The position numbers and the translations under genes were made by a program. The notes under the pieces are model-generated. The model was not told where the DNA came from and did no database searches. It saw only the letters and a program-made list of their open reading frames with translations. DNA of 64,000 bases from Paraburkholderia diazotrophica (lineage in GTDB: Bacteria > Pseudomonadota > Gammaproteobacteria > Burkholderiales > Burkholderiaceae): assembly GCF_900108945.1 (NCBI RefSeq), contig NZ_FNYE01000008.1, positions 1 to 64,000 on the forward strand, given 5' to 3'. Positions 1 through 8,899 of the stretch are shown here, one piece after another. Within the stretch, counting starts at the first letter, position 1. Every line of letters starts with the position of its first letter.

Positions 1-283
1 CAAAACGACGCAGGCTAGTGCTGTCATACAAAGCCTCTTCGCAAGCGAAGTCGGCCAGATTGAACCAGTGTTGCACGAAGTGAATCCGCAGCATGCGCTC
101 CAAACCAATCGGCGGTCGACCGTTACCGCGTTTCGGATAGTACGGCTCGATTACCGCGCACAGTTCGGTCCACGGAACGATCGTGTTCATCGTGTCAAGA
201 AACTCGTCGCGTCGCGTGCGTTTGCGTCGGGTCTCAAACCCCGCGCCTTGATCCGCGGCCATTGCGAGCGTCTGCTGCTTCAT
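1..283 (-). CDS. IS5-family transposase, N-terminal fragment
   Basis: The reading frame starts with ATG at 283 and runs leftward off the window after 94 codons, so only the N-terminus is present. The peptide contains WTELCAVIEPYYPKRGNGRP and MLRIHFVQHWFNLADFACEE, the DUF772-type N-terminal domain typical of IS5 transposases, which bind DNA before the DDE catalytic core. The core lies beyond the window edge, so activity cannot be judged. The start codon follows an AAAGGCAAAAGGCA stretch that could act as a ribosome-binding site. Confidence 0.85.
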   Translation of the reverse strand, partial: MKQQTLAMAADQGAGFETRRKRTRRDEFLDTMNTIVPWTELCAVIEPYYPKRGNGRPPIGLERMLRIHFVQHWFNLADFACEEALYDSTSLRRF

Positions 284-360
284 TGCCTTTTGCCTTTCTC
301 GTTGCTTGTGCACTCTATAACGCTTGATGCGCACAAGCGGTGGACTTAATCAGCATTGCC
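1..360 (-). mobile_element. IS5-family insertion sequence, one end (cut by window edge)
   Basis: The element carries the N-terminal part of an IS5-type transposase on the minus strand. Its outer end is proposed at 360, because the bases read inward on the minus strand (GGCAATGCTGATTAAGTCC) resemble an IS5-group terminal repeat. The next four plus-strand bases, TTAG at 361-364, fit the YTAR target preferred by IS5 elements. The other end lies outside the window, so the full length and the second copy of the target duplication cannot be seen. Confidence 0.75.
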
Positions 361-410
361 TTAGCGCGACGCGCCGCTAAAACAACGGCGGGCGCGCGAA
401 ACAACGAACG

Positions 411-436
411 AAGAAGGCGCGTGATGCGCCTTTTTC
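411..436 (+). terminator. Rho-independent terminator upstream of nudB
   Basis: A 6-bp stem (AGGCGC at 415-420 pairing with GCGCCT at 426-431, loop GTGAT) is followed by TTTTTCGTTTTTT. It would end transcription entering from the left. Since the IS now lies directly upstream, it may be the terminator of a gene displaced by the insertion, and it implies that nudB needs its own promoter. Confidence 0.7.
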
Positions 437-511
437 GTTTTTTGCGTTACAGTCACTGAAAGCTACGCCTCCCGACATGCGATTGCGCGACTCCCGCGCC
501 GCTTTATCACC

Positions 512-988
512 ATGCCGAAACCGCCAAAGATTCCGGAATCCGTACTCGTCGTCATTCACACGCCCCAACTCGACGTGCTGCTTATCGAACGAGCCGATCG
601 GGAGGGGTTCTGGCAATCGGTGACGGGCTCGAAAGAGCGCATCGACGAGCCGATCGCGGAAACGGCGATCCGCGAAGTGGCGGAAGAGACGGGCATCGTG
701 ATCGGCGGCGATCTCGTCCCGCGCGAGGCGCTCGTCGACTGGCACCATCACATCGAGTTCGAAATCTTTTCGACGTGGCGCCATCGCTATGCGGAAGGCG
801 TCACGCACAACGTCGAGCACTGGTTCAGCCTGCAGGTGCCTGAGCGTCTCGAAGTGACGCTCGCGCCGCTCGAACATACCGCGCATCTGTGGCTGCCCTG
901 GCAGGAGGCCGCCGAGCGCTGCTTCTCGTGGTCCAACCGCGACGCAATCCTGCGACTGCCGCAACGCGTGAAGGAGCGTTGCCGATGA
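512..988 (+). CDS. nudB: Dihydroneopterin triphosphate diphosphatase (Nudix hydrolase)
   Basis: A 158-residue Nudix hydrolase. The Nudix box runs from Gly39 through Glu46 to Arg54-Glu55 and Glu58-Glu59-Thr-Gly-Ile62, with one extra residue between the Gly and the first Glu compared with the textbook spacing. The family member NudB removes pyrophosphate from dihydroneopterin triphosphate early in folate synthesis in the cytoplasm. The assignment rests on overall similarity to betaproteobacterial NudB; another Nudix substrate is possible. No clear ribosome-binding site precedes the ATG. Its stop codon overlaps the start of the phospholipase-D gene (ATGA), so the two are translationally coupled. 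Confidence 0.8.
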   Translation: MPKPPKIPESVLVVIHTPQLDVLLIERADREGFWQSVTGSKERIDEPIAETAIREVAEETGIVIGGDLVPREALVDWHHHIEFEIFSTWRHRYAEGVTHNVEHWFSLQVPERLEVTLAPLEHTAHLWLPWQEAAERCFSWSNRDAILRLPQRVKERCR

Positions 989-2256
989 GCGGCGGCGGTG
1001 GCCGCCGCTTTGCGCGACTGACCCAGCATCTGCCCGGTCGGCGCTACGGGTCCAGGTATCGCTTTTGTACTGGCAACGAGATTCGCCTGTTCACCGAGGG
1101 GGAGCCGTTCTTTGCCTCGCTGGTCGAGCGCATCGACGCCGCGCAATGCGACGTTGTGCTGGAAACCTATATCTTCTGCGACGACGCGGCGGGCCGCTCC
1201 GTCTCCGATGCGCTGATACGTGCCGCTACACGCGGCGTCCGCGTGCGCGTGATCACCGATGGCATCGGCACCGAGCGCCTCGCGATGTTCAACGACTGGA
1301 CCCTGGCGGGCGTCGAGCATCGCATCTACAACCCGCATCTGTTCGGACGCTTCGGCTTTTCGCGCACGCACCGCAAGCTCGCCGTGGTCGACGACGCGTT
1401 CGCGTGGTGCGGCGGCATCAATATCGTCGACGACTACGATCAGAACGGCATGCGCCTGCCTTATCCGCGCTGGGATTTTGCGGTCGAACTGCAAGGACCC
1501 GTAGTGGCCGACGTGCGCGAGGCATTCGACGTGCAATGGGAGCGCATTCGCATCGGCCACCGGCCCGCGCTGACGCCGCCGCCCGTCGGCGCCCCGACGC
1601 CGCGCGCCGCGACCGCGCGCTTCGTGCGCGCGCGCCAGAGCACGAGGAGCGCCCGCAATGCCGACATGCGTGCGATGGCCGAGCCGTGCGTCGCGTTCGT
1701 CGCGCGTGACAACTTCGTCAACCGGCGCGCGATCGAGAAGGCGTATCTGACGGCGATCGGCCAGGCGCGCTCCGAAGTGCTGCTCGCCAATCCGTACTTC
1801 ATGCCCGGCCGCAAGCTGCGGCGCGCGCTGATCTTCGCGGCGCAGCGCGGCGTCGACGTGCGTCTCGTGATCGGCAGAAAGGAGTTTGCCGCGCTCGATT
1901 ACGCGGTGCCGTTCCTGTATCGCTCGCTGCTGAAGGCGGGCGTGAAGATCGCCGAGTACGAAAGGACCATGCTCCACGGCAAGGTGGCCGTCGTCGATTC
2001 GAATTGGGGCACCGTCGGCTCGTCGAATCTCGACGCGCTGAGCCTCGTGCTGAATAACGAAGCCAACGTCGTACTCGTGCTCCATCCCGAAATCGACCAG
2101 TTGCGCGACGCGATCCTCGCGGCGTTCGACGAATCGCGCCGCATCGACGAAAAGCACTACGAGTCGCGTCCCGCCGGCGAGCGGCTGCTCAACTGGTTCG
2201 CATACAACACCTATCGGCTGGCGATGAAGCTGCTGACGGTCGGCGGCTACGATTAG
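985..2256 (+). CDS. clsB: Cardiolipin synthase ClsB-type, phospholipase D family
   Basis: A 423-residue protein with two HKD phospholipase-D motifs: HRKLAVVDD starting at His129 and HGKVAVVDS starting at His331, each followed by the usual Gly-Gly/Gly-Ser-Asn segment. The family condenses phosphatidylglycerol (or phosphatidylethanolamine) into cardiolipin at the inner membrane. There is no N-terminal membrane pair, as expected for ClsB rather than ClsA. The ATG at 985 was chosen because AAGGAG lies at 971-976 and the codon overlaps the nudB stop. The open frame extends further upstream, but only inside nudB. The central stretch (residues about 190-230) is Arg/Ala/Pro rich and probably a linker. 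Confidence 0.85.
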   Translation: MSGGGGRRFARLTQHLPGRRYGSRYRFCTGNEIRLFTEGEPFFASLVERIDAAQCDVVLETYIFCDDAAGRSVSDALIRAATRGVRVRVITDGIGTERLAMFNDWTLAGVEHRIYNPHLFGRFGFSRTHRKLAVVDDAFAWCGGINIVDDYDQNGMRLPYPRWDFAVELQGPVVADVREAFDVQWERIRIGHRPALTPPPVGAPTPRAATARFVRARQSTRSARNADMRAMAEPCVAFVARDNFVNRRAIEKAYLTAIGQARSEVLLANPYFMPGRKLRRALIFAAQRGVDVRLVIGRKEFAALDYAVPFLYRSLLKAGVKIAEYERTMLHGKVAVVDSNWGTVGSSNLDALSLVLNNEANVVLVLHPEIDQLRDAILAAFDESRRIDEKHYESRPAGERLLNWFAYNTYRLAMKLLTVGGYD

Positions 2257-2421
2257 ACGAACGATCGGAAGGCAGGCTGGAAACATCGAAAAAGCGCAGA
2301 CAAAATACGATCGGCAGCGCGCAGAAAACACAAATCGAAGACAACTCAGACTCGTTCCGGTAAATGATTCTAAAAAATTCCGCATCGTCCTATAGACGAA
2401 TGACGGAAAATCGAAGCGTCG

Positions 2422-2439
2422 TTAGAAACCCGTTTCTAA
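2422..2439. promoter_or_regulatory. PsrA-like palindromic operator
   Basis: TTAGAAAC at 2422-2429 and GTTTCTAA at 2432-2439 form a perfect 8-bp inverted repeat around CC. The core GAAAC-CC-GTTTC matches the G/CAAAC-N2-4-GTTTG/C motif described for PsrA, a fatty-acid-responsive TetR repressor. It lies in an AT-rich patch 88 bp before the tetR start. A second, looser repeat (GCGGACGGTC 2455-2464 with GACCGTTCG 2482-2490) follows. The TetR protein encoded at 2527 is the obvious candidate to bind. Confidence 0.65.
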
Positions 2440-2526
2440 TAAATTCCTTGTTTCGCGGACGGTCACGCCCAATAATGGTACGACCGTTCGATTTTTCCTT
2501 TCGATCAAATCAGACGGTACACAGCT

Positions 2527-3132
2527 ATGCGAAAAGGCGAACAAACGCGAGCCGCGATTCTCGATGCAGCACTCGATCTGGCAAGCCGCGACGGACTGGA
2601 AGGTCTGACGATTGGCCTGCTGGCCGAGCGTATGCAGATGAGCAAGAGCGGAGTGTTCGCGCATTTCGGGTCGCGCGAGGACTTGCAGGTCGAGGTCGTG
2701 CGCGAATATCACCGTCGTTTTGAAGACGAGGTGTTCTTCCCGAGTCTGCGCGAGCCCCGTGGCTTGCCGCGCTTGCGGGCGATGCTCTCGCGCTGGATCG
2801 AGAAGCGCGTCCAGGAAGTCACGACTGGATGCATCTACATCAGCGGCGCGGTCGAGTACGACGATCGCGCGGACAGTGCGGTGCGCGAGCAGCTGGTGGC
2901 GAGCGTGCAGATGTGGCGCGCAGCGCTCACGCGAGCCATTTCGCAGGCAATCGAAGAAGGGCATCTGCGCGCAGACACGGACTCGCAACTGATGCTCTTC
3001 GAACTGTATAGCTTCACGCTCGGCCTGCATCACGACGCGCGCTTTCTGCATCTGCCAGATGCCGTGCGCCTCACGTGGGCCGCGCTGGAAAAACTGATTG
3101 TTTCGCGTCAGAGCGAGAGCGCGAGCCGCTAG
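2527..3132 (+). CDS. TetR-family transcriptional regulator of the beta-oxidation cluster
   Basis: A 201-residue protein. Residues about 1-50 form a TetR DNA-binding domain (GLTIGLLAERMQMSKSGVFA, then HFGSREDLQVEVV), and the remainder is a helical ligand-binding domain. It heads a run of fatty-acid oxidation genes on the same strand, 87 bp ahead of the acyl-CoA dehydrogenase. By analogy with PsrA and FadR-type TetR proteins, the likely ligand is a fatty acid or acyl-CoA that releases the repressor; this is inference. The palindrome at 2422-2439 is the probable binding site, giving autoregulation together with control of downstream genes. Confidence 0.8.
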   Translation: MRKGEQTRAAILDAALDLASRDGLEGLTIGLLAERMQMSKSGVFAHFGSREDLQVEVVREYHRRFEDEVFFPSLREPRGLPRLRAMLSRWIEKRVQEVTTGCIYISGAVEYDDRADSAVREQLVASVQMWRAALTRAISQAIEEGHLRADTDSQLMLFELYSFTLGLHHDARFLHLPDAVRLTWAALEKLIVSRQSESASR

Positions 3133-3219
3133 CGGGGCTGGCTGGGTCCATCGGATCCAAACGGCGGGAGGCTGGCTGCCACGCTTGAGCCAACACCTTT
3201 GGATTGACTGGAGAGACTC

Positions 3220-5007
3220 ATGGGACAGTACGCCGCGCCGTTGCGCGACATGCAATTCGTATTGCACGAGCTGCTGAACGTCGAAGCCGAGATCAAGCAG
3301 ATGCCCAGGCACGCGGATCTCGATGCCGACACGATCAATCAGGTGCTGGAGGAAGCCGGCAAATTCTGCTCGGAGGTGGTCTTCCCGCTGAACCAGAGCG
3401 GCGATCAGGAAGGCTGCAAGTACGAAGGCGATGGCGTCGTCACCACGCCGAAGGGCTTCAAGGAAGCGTATCGCCAGTACGTCGAGGCGGGCTGGCCCGC
3501 GCTCGGCTGCGATCCCGAGTACGGCGGTCAGGGCCTGCCCGCGTTCGTCAACAATGCGCTGTATGAGATGCTGAACTCCGCGAACCAGGCGTGGACGATG
3601 TACCCCGGCCTGTCGCACGGCGCGTACGAGTGCCTGCACGCGCACGGCACGCCGGAGCTGCAACAGGCGTATCTGCCGAAGCTCGTGTCGGGTCAATGGA
3701 CGGGCACGATGTGCCTGACCGAGCCGCATTGCGGCACCGACCTCGGTATTCTGCGCACGAAGGCCGAGCCGAATGGCGACGGCTCGTACGCGATCAGCGG
3801 CACGAAGATCTTCATCTCCAGCGGCGAACACGATCTCGCCGACAACATCGTTCACCTCGTGCTCGCGCGTCTGCCGGATGCACCGAACGGCACGAAGGGC
3901 ATCTCGCTTTTCATCGTGCCGAAGTTCGTGCCGGACGCGAGCGGCAACCCCGGCGCGCGCAACGGCGTGAAGTGCGGCTCGATCGAGAACAAGATGGGCA
4001 TTCACGGCAACGCTACGTGCGTGATCAATCTCGACAACGCGAAGGGCTGGATGGTCGGCGAGCCGAACAAGGGCCTCAACGCGATGTTCGTGATGATGAA
4101 CGCGGCACGTCTTGGCGTCGGCATGCAGAGCCTCGGCCTGACGGAAGTCGCGTATCAGAACTCGCTTGCATATGCGAAGGAGCGTCTGCAGATGCGCTCG
4201 CTGTCGGGCCCGAAGGCGCCCGACAAGGCCGCCGACCCGATCATCGTCCACCCGGACGTGCGCCGCATGCTGCTCACGCAGAAGGCGTACGCGGAAGGCG
4301 CGCGCGCGTTCTCGTACTGGTCGGCGCTGCATATCGACAAGGAGCTGTCGCATCAGGACGAAGCGGTGCGCAAGGAAGCCGCCGATCTCGTCGCGCTGCT
4401 CACGCCGATCCTGAAGGCGTTCCTGTCGGACAACGCGTTCGAAGGCACGAACCTCGCGATGCAGGTGTTCGGCGGCCACGGCTATATCGCCGAATGGGGC
4501 ATGGAGCAGTACGTGCGCGACGCGCGGATCAACATGATCTACGAAGGCACGAACACGGTTCAGTCGCTCGATCTGCTGGGCCGCAAGGTGCTCGGCGACA
4601 TGGGCGCCAAGCTCAAGAAGTTCGGCAAGCTGGTGACGGATTTCGTCGAAGCCGAAGGGATCAAGCCGGAGATGCAGGAGTTCGTCAATCCGCTCGCGGA
4701 TATCGGCGACAAGGTGCAGAAGCTGACGATGGAAATCGGCATGAAGGCGATGCAGAACCCGGATGAAGTGGGCGCGGCGGCCGTGCCGTATCTGCGCACC
4801 GTCGGCCATCTGGTGTTTTCATACTTCTGGGCCCGCATGGCGCGCGTCGCGCTCGACAACGAAGCGTCCGGCGATCCGTTCTACAAGTCGAAGCTCGCCA
4901 CTGCGCGTTTCTACTTCGCGAAGCTGCTGCCCGAAACGGCTTCGACGATCCGCGCCGCGCGCGCCGGCTCGAAGACGTTGATGGACATCGACGAAGCGCT
5001 GTTCTAA
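3220..5007 (+). CDS. Acyl-CoA dehydrogenase
   Basis: A 595-residue FAD-dependent acyl-CoA dehydrogenase of the long type, with N-terminal and C-terminal extensions. It performs the first oxidation step of fatty-acid beta-oxidation and passes electrons to ETF. The central segment has the family signature MCLTEPHCGTDLG and the FAD-domain segment MQVFGGHGYIAEWGMEQYVR; Glu442 in MIYEGTN occupies the catalytic-base position. The C-terminal 130 residues fit the extra helical domain of this subfamily. The start at 3220 has GGAGAG ten bases upstream. It is the first enzyme of the cluster after tetR; chain-length specificity cannot be read from sequence. Confidence 0.9.
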   Translation: MGQYAAPLRDMQFVLHELLNVEAEIKQMPRHADLDADTINQVLEEAGKFCSEVVFPLNQSGDQEGCKYEGDGVVTTPKGFKEAYRQYVEAGWPALGCDPEYGGQGLPAFVNNALYEMLNSANQAWTMYPGLSHGAYECLHAHGTPELQQAYLPKLVSGQWTGTMCLTEPHCGTDLGILRTKAEPNGDGSYAISGTKIFISSGEHDLADNIVHLVLARLPDAPNGTKGISLFIVPKFVPDASGNPGARNGVKCGSIENKMGIHGNATCVINLDNAKGWMVGEPNKGLNAMFVMMNAARLGVGMQSLGLTEVAYQNSLAYAKERLQMRSLSGPKAPDKAADPIIVHPDVRRMLLTQKAYAEGARAFSYWSALHIDKELSHQDEAVRKEAADLVALLTPILKAFLSDNAFEGTNLAMQVFGGHGYIAEWGMEQYVRDARINMIYEGTNTVQSLDLLGRKVLGDMGAKLKKFGKLVTDFVEAEGIKPEMQEFVNPLADIGDKVQKLTMEIGMKAMQNPDEVGAAAVPYLRTVGHLVFSYFWARMARVALDNEASGDPFYKSKLATARFYFAKLLPETASTIRAARAGSKTLMDIDEALF

Positions 5008-5017
5008 AGCCATCGCA

Positions 5018-5050
5018 GGCGGCGCATCGATCGTCACGCCATGCGCCGCC
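5018..5050 (+). other. Intercistronic stem-loop between acyl-CoA dehydrogenase and the HAD/ECH gene
   Basis: GGCGGCGCAT at 5018-5027 pairs perfectly with ATGCGCCGCC at 5041-5050 across a 13-base loop. No T-run follows, so it is not a normal intrinsic terminator. It may stabilise the upstream message or mark an mRNA processing point within a shared transcript. Confidence 0.55.
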
Positions 5051-5141
5051 GCTCCGCTCTCTCACATACACCGCGTCAAGGAGGCTGCGTGCGCCTTCAC
5101 GCGGCCACTCGCGACACCGCATCACTCCCCGGAGGAACGAC

Positions 5142-7577
5142 GTGAGCAATCTGATCATTCGCAAGGTCGCCGTGCTCGGCGCCGGCGTGATGGGCGCGCA
5201 GATCGCTGCGCACCTGATCAACGCCAGAGTGCCCGTGCTGCTGTTCGATCTGCCTGCAAAGGAAGGCCCGAAGAACGGCATCGCATTGAAGGCGATCGAG
5301 AACCTGAAGAAGCTGTCGCCGGCGCCGTTCGGCGTGAAGGACGACGCGCAATACATCCAGCCCGCCAACTACGACGACGACATCGAAAAGCTCGCCGAAT
5401 GCGACGTGGTGATCGAAGCGATCGCCGAACGCATGGACTGGAAGCACGATCTCTACAGGACAGTCTCGCCGCACATCGGCGCGAACGCGATCTTCGCGAC
5501 GAACACGTCGGGCCTGTCGATCACGGAATTGTCGAATGGCTTCTCCGACGAACTGAAGGCGCGCTTTTGCGGCGTGCACTTCTTCAATCCGCCGCGCTAC
5601 ATGCATCTGGTCGAGCTGATCCCGACCACGGCGACGCGCCCGGAAATCCTCGATCAACTCGAAACGTTCCTGACGAGCGTCGTCGGCAAGGGCGTCGTGC
5701 GCGCGAAGGACACGCCGAACTTCATCGCGAACCGCGTCGGCGTTTTCTCGATCCTCGCGGTGATCGCGGAGGCCGCGAAGTTCGGCTTGCGCTTCGATGA
5801 AGTCGACGATCTGACGGGCAGCCGCCTGGGCCGCGCGAAGTCGGCGACGTTCCGCACGGCGGACGTCGTGGGTCTCGACACGATGGCGCACGTCATCAAG
5901 ACGATGCAGGACAACCTCGCGGACGATCCGTTCTTCCCGGTCTACGAAACGCCCGCCGTGCTGGCCGGACTGGTGAAGCAGGGCGCGCTCGGCCAGAAGA
6001 CGGGCGCGGGTTTCTACCGGAAGGAAGGCAAGGCGATCAAGGTGCTCGACGCGAAGACGGGCAGCTATATCGACGGCGGTGCGAAGGTCGACGAACTGGT
6101 CGGCCGCATTCTGAAGCGGCCGCCTGCCGAACGTCTGAAGCTCTTGCGCGAAACGCAGCATCCGCAGGCCCAGTTCCTGTGGGCGATCTTCCGCGACGTG
6201 TTTCACTACATCGGCGTGCATCTGGAATCGATCGCCGACAACGCGCGCGACGTCGATCTCGCGATCCGCTGGGGCTTCGGCTGGAACGAAGGCCCGTTCG
6301 AGGGCTGGCAGACGGCCGGCTGGAAGCAGGTCGCCGGGTGGGTGCAGGAAGACATCGCAGCGGGCAAGGCGCTGTCGAATGCGCCGCTGCCCGCGTGGGT
6401 GCTCGAAGGCCCCGTCGCCGAACAGGGCGGCGTGCACACGAACGAAGGCTCGTGGTCGCCGGCTGAACAGCGCTTCGTGCCGCGCTCGTCGCTGTCCGTG
6501 TACGACAAGCAGGTGTTCCGCGCGCCGCTCGCGGGTGAAACGGGCGCCGATCCGAAGACCTACGGCAAGACCGTGTTCGAGACGGATGCCGTGCGCGCGT
6601 GGGTCGACGATCGCGCGGGTGAAAGCGACGTCCTGATCGTGTCGTTCAAGAGCAAGATGAACACGATCGGACCGTCGGTGATCGACGGCCTCGTGCAGGC
6701 CATCGATGTCGCCGAGCAGGACTACAAGGCCGTCGTGATCTGGCAGCCGACGTCGCTGAAGCTCGGCGCGCCGGGCGGTCCGTTCTCGGCGGGCGCGAAC
6801 CTGGAAGAAGCGATGCCCGCGTTCATGATGGGCGGCGCGAAGGGCATTGAGCCGTTTGTGAAGAAATTCCAGCAGGGCATGCTGCGCGTCAAGTATTCGA
6901 ACGTACCCGTGGTCGCGGCCGTGTCGGGCATTGCGCTCGGCGGCGGATGCGAACTCGTGCTGCACAGCGCGAAGCGCGTCGCGCATATCGAGAGCTATAT
7001 CGGTCTCGTCGAAGTGGGCGTCGGTCTCGTGCCGGCGGGCGGCGGCCTGAAGGAAGCCGCATTGCGTGCCGCCGAAGCCGCGACGCAGGCCGGCGCGACG
7101 AACGATCTGCTGAAGTTCCTGCAAAAGCCGTTCGAAAACGCGGCGATGGCGAAAGTCTCGGGCTCCGCGCTCGACGCCCGCGCGATGGGTTATCTGAAGC
7201 CGTCGGACACGATCGTCTTCAACGTCTTCGAACTGCTCGACACCGCGAAGAAGGAAGCGCGCGCGCTGGCCGCCGCGGGATATCGCCCGCCGCTGCGCGT
7301 GACGCAGGTGCCCGTCGCCGGCCGCTCGGCGATTTCGACGATCAAGGCGTCGCTCGTCAACATGCGCGACGGCCGCTTCATCAGCGATCACGATTACCTG
7401 ATCGCGAGCCGCATCGCGGAAGCGATGTGCGGCGGCGACGTCGAAGCAGGCAGCCTCGTCGACGAAGAATGGCTGCTGACGCTCGAACGTCGTGCGTTCG
7501 TCGAGCTGCTCGGCACGCAGAAGACGCAAGAACGGATCATGGGCATGCTGCAAACGGGCAAGCCGGTGCGCAACTGA
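5142..7577 (+). CDS. FadN-type 3-hydroxyacyl-CoA dehydrogenase / enoyl-CoA hydratase
   Basis: An 811-residue fusion that carries out hydration and the NAD-dependent second oxidation of beta-oxidation. The N-terminal half has the dinucleotide motif VAVLGAGVMGAQIA (from about residue 7) and the dehydrogenase segment GVHFFNPPRYMHLVE with His146. The C-terminal half (roughly residues 490-690) is a crotonase domain with VSGIALGGGCELVLHSA near residue 594. This order, dehydrogenase first, is that of Bacillus FadN and the reverse of E. coli FadB. Translation starts at GTG 5142, fixed by GGAGG at 5131-5135. The thiolase follows after 11 bp, so the two are cotranscribed. Confidence 0.88.
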   Translation: MSNLIIRKVAVLGAGVMGAQIAAHLINARVPVLLFDLPAKEGPKNGIALKAIENLKKLSPAPFGVKDDAQYIQPANYDDDIEKLAECDVVIEAIAERMDWKHDLYRTVSPHIGANAIFATNTSGLSITELSNGFSDELKARFCGVHFFNPPRYMHLVELIPTTATRPEILDQLETFLTSVVGKGVVRAKDTPNFIANRVGVFSILAVIAEAAKFGLRFDEVDDLTGSRLGRAKSATFRTADVVGLDTMAHVIKTMQDNLADDPFFPVYETPAVLAGLVKQGALGQKTGAGFYRKEGKAIKVLDAKTGSYIDGGAKVDELVGRILKRPPAERLKLLRETQHPQAQFLWAIFRDVFHYIGVHLESIADNARDVDLAIRWGFGWNEGPFEGWQTAGWKQVAGWVQEDIAAGKALSNAPLPAWVLEGPVAEQGGVHTNEGSWSPAEQRFVPRSSLSVYDKQVFRAPLAGETGADPKTYGKTVFETDAVRAWVDDRAGESDVLIVSFKSKMNTIGPSVIDGLVQAIDVAEQDYKAVVIWQPTSLKLGAPGGPFSAGANLEEAMPAFMMGGAKGIEPFVKKFQQGMLRVKYSNVPVVAAVSGIALGGGCELVLHSAKRVAHIESYIGLVEVGVGLVPAGGGLKEAALRAAEAATQAGATNDLLKFLQKPFENAAMAKVSGSALDARAMGYLKPSDTIVFNVFELLDTAKKEARALAAAGYRPPLRVTQVPVAGRSAISTIKASLVNMRDGRFISDHDYLIASRIAEAMCGGDVEAGSLVDEEWLLTLERRAFVELLGTQKTQERIMGMLQTGKPVRN

Positions 7578-7588
7578 GGGAGCCTCAA

Positions 7589-8788
7589 ATGACAAAGCAA
7601 TTGCAAGACGCCTATATCGTCGCCGCGAGCCGCACACCGATCGGCAAGGCGCCGCGCGGAATGTTCAAGAACACGCGCCCCGATGAACTGCTGGTGCATG
7701 CGATCCGGTCGGCTGTCGCGCAGGTGCCAGGCCTCGATACGTCGCTGATCGAAGATGCGATCGTCGGCTGCGCGATTCCCGAAGCGGAGCAGGGGCTCAA
7801 CGTCGCGCGGATGGGCGCGTTGCTCGCGGGCCTGCCGAGCACGGTCGGCGGCGTGACGGTGAACCGCTTCTGCGCATCGGGCGTGACGGCGCTCGCGATG
7901 GCGGCGGACCGCATTCGCGTCGGCGAATCGGACGTGATGATCGCGGGCGGCTGCGAATCGATGAGCATGGTGCCGATGATGGGCAACAAGCCGTCGCTGT
8001 CGCCGCATATCTTCGACCGCAATGAGGACGTCGGCATCGCTTACGGGATGGGCCTCACGGCGGAGAAGGTCGCGGAGCGCTGGAAGGTGAGCCGCGAGCA
8101 GCAGGACCAGTTCTCGGTCGAATCGCATCGCAAGGCGATCGCCGCGCAGCAGTCGGGCGAATTCAACGACGAGATCGCACCGTACACGCTGACCGAGCGC
8201 TTCCCCGATCTGACGACGGGCGAAATCAGCGTGAAGACGCGCGAGGTGAAGCTCGACGAAGGCCCGCGCGCCGATACGTCGATGGAAGGTCTCGCGAAGC
8301 TGCGCACCGTGTTCGCGAACAAGGGCACGGTGACGGCGGGCAACAGCTCGCAGACATCGGACGGCGCGGGCGCGCTGATCGTCGTGTCGGAAAAGATCCT
8401 CAAGCAGTTCAACCTGACGCCGCTCGCGCGCTTCGTCAGCTTCGCCGTGCGCGGCGTGCCGCCGGAAATCATGGGCATCGGTCCGAAGGAAGCGATTCCC
8501 GCCGCGCTGAAGGCCGCGGGTCTGAAGCAGGACGATATCGACTGGATCGAGCTGAACGAGGCGTTTGCTGCTCAGTCGCTCGCGGTGATCAACGACCTCG
8601 GACTCGATCCGTCGAAGATCAATCCGCTCGGCGGCGCGATCGCGCTCGGTCATCCGCTCGGCGCGACGGGTGCGATTCGTGCTGCAACCGTCGTGCATGG
8701 GCTGCGCCGGCGCAATCTGAAGTACGGGATGGTGACGATGTGCGTGGGAACGGGCATGGGGGCGGCGGGGATCATCGAGCGGCTGTAG
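7589..8788 (+). CDS. Acetyl-CoA acyltransferase (thiolase)
   Basis: A 399-residue thiolase that splits 3-ketoacyl-CoA with CoA in the last step of beta-oxidation. The nucleophilic Cys95 lies in VNRFCASG. The C-terminal active-site pieces are NEAFAAQ, GHPLGATG with His355, and CVGTGMG with Cys385. The ATG at 7589 lies 11 bp after the FadN-type gene stop and has GAGGGAG upstream. Pairing with the upstream gene argues for a degradative FadA-like role rather than polyhydroxybutyrate synthesis. Confidence 0.9.
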   Translation: MTKQLQDAYIVAASRTPIGKAPRGMFKNTRPDELLVHAIRSAVAQVPGLDTSLIEDAIVGCAIPEAEQGLNVARMGALLAGLPSTVGGVTVNRFCASGVTALAMAADRIRVGESDVMIAGGCESMSMVPMMGNKPSLSPHIFDRNEDVGIAYGMGLTAEKVAERWKVSREQQDQFSVESHRKAIAAQQSGEFNDEIAPYTLTERFPDLTTGEISVKTREVKLDEGPRADTSMEGLAKLRTVFANKGTVTAGNSSQTSDGAGALIVVSEKILKQFNLTPLARFVSFAVRGVPPEIMGIGPKEAIPAALKAAGLKQDDIDWIELNEAFAAQSLAVINDLGLDPSKINPLGGAIALGHPLGATGAIRAATVVHGLRRRNLKYGMVTMCVGTGMGAAGIIERL

Positions 8789-8899
8789 TTTCCCCTGTCG
8801 TTCTCTATCGCTTGCGGGCCGCTTTTTGCTGCAATTCGAGGGCGGTCCGCCTGGCACGCGCAACGCGCAACACACCGACGAACGTCGAGGAGTCACAAG

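Noticed and set aside
68..349. A 93-codon plus-strand open frame at the left edge
   Set aside because: It is antisense to the IS5 transposase fragment, whose sequence is recognisable.
2422..4809. A 795-codon minus-strand open frame
   Set aside because: It is antisense to tetR and the acyl-CoA dehydrogenase, with no recognisable motif; another GC-bias shadow.
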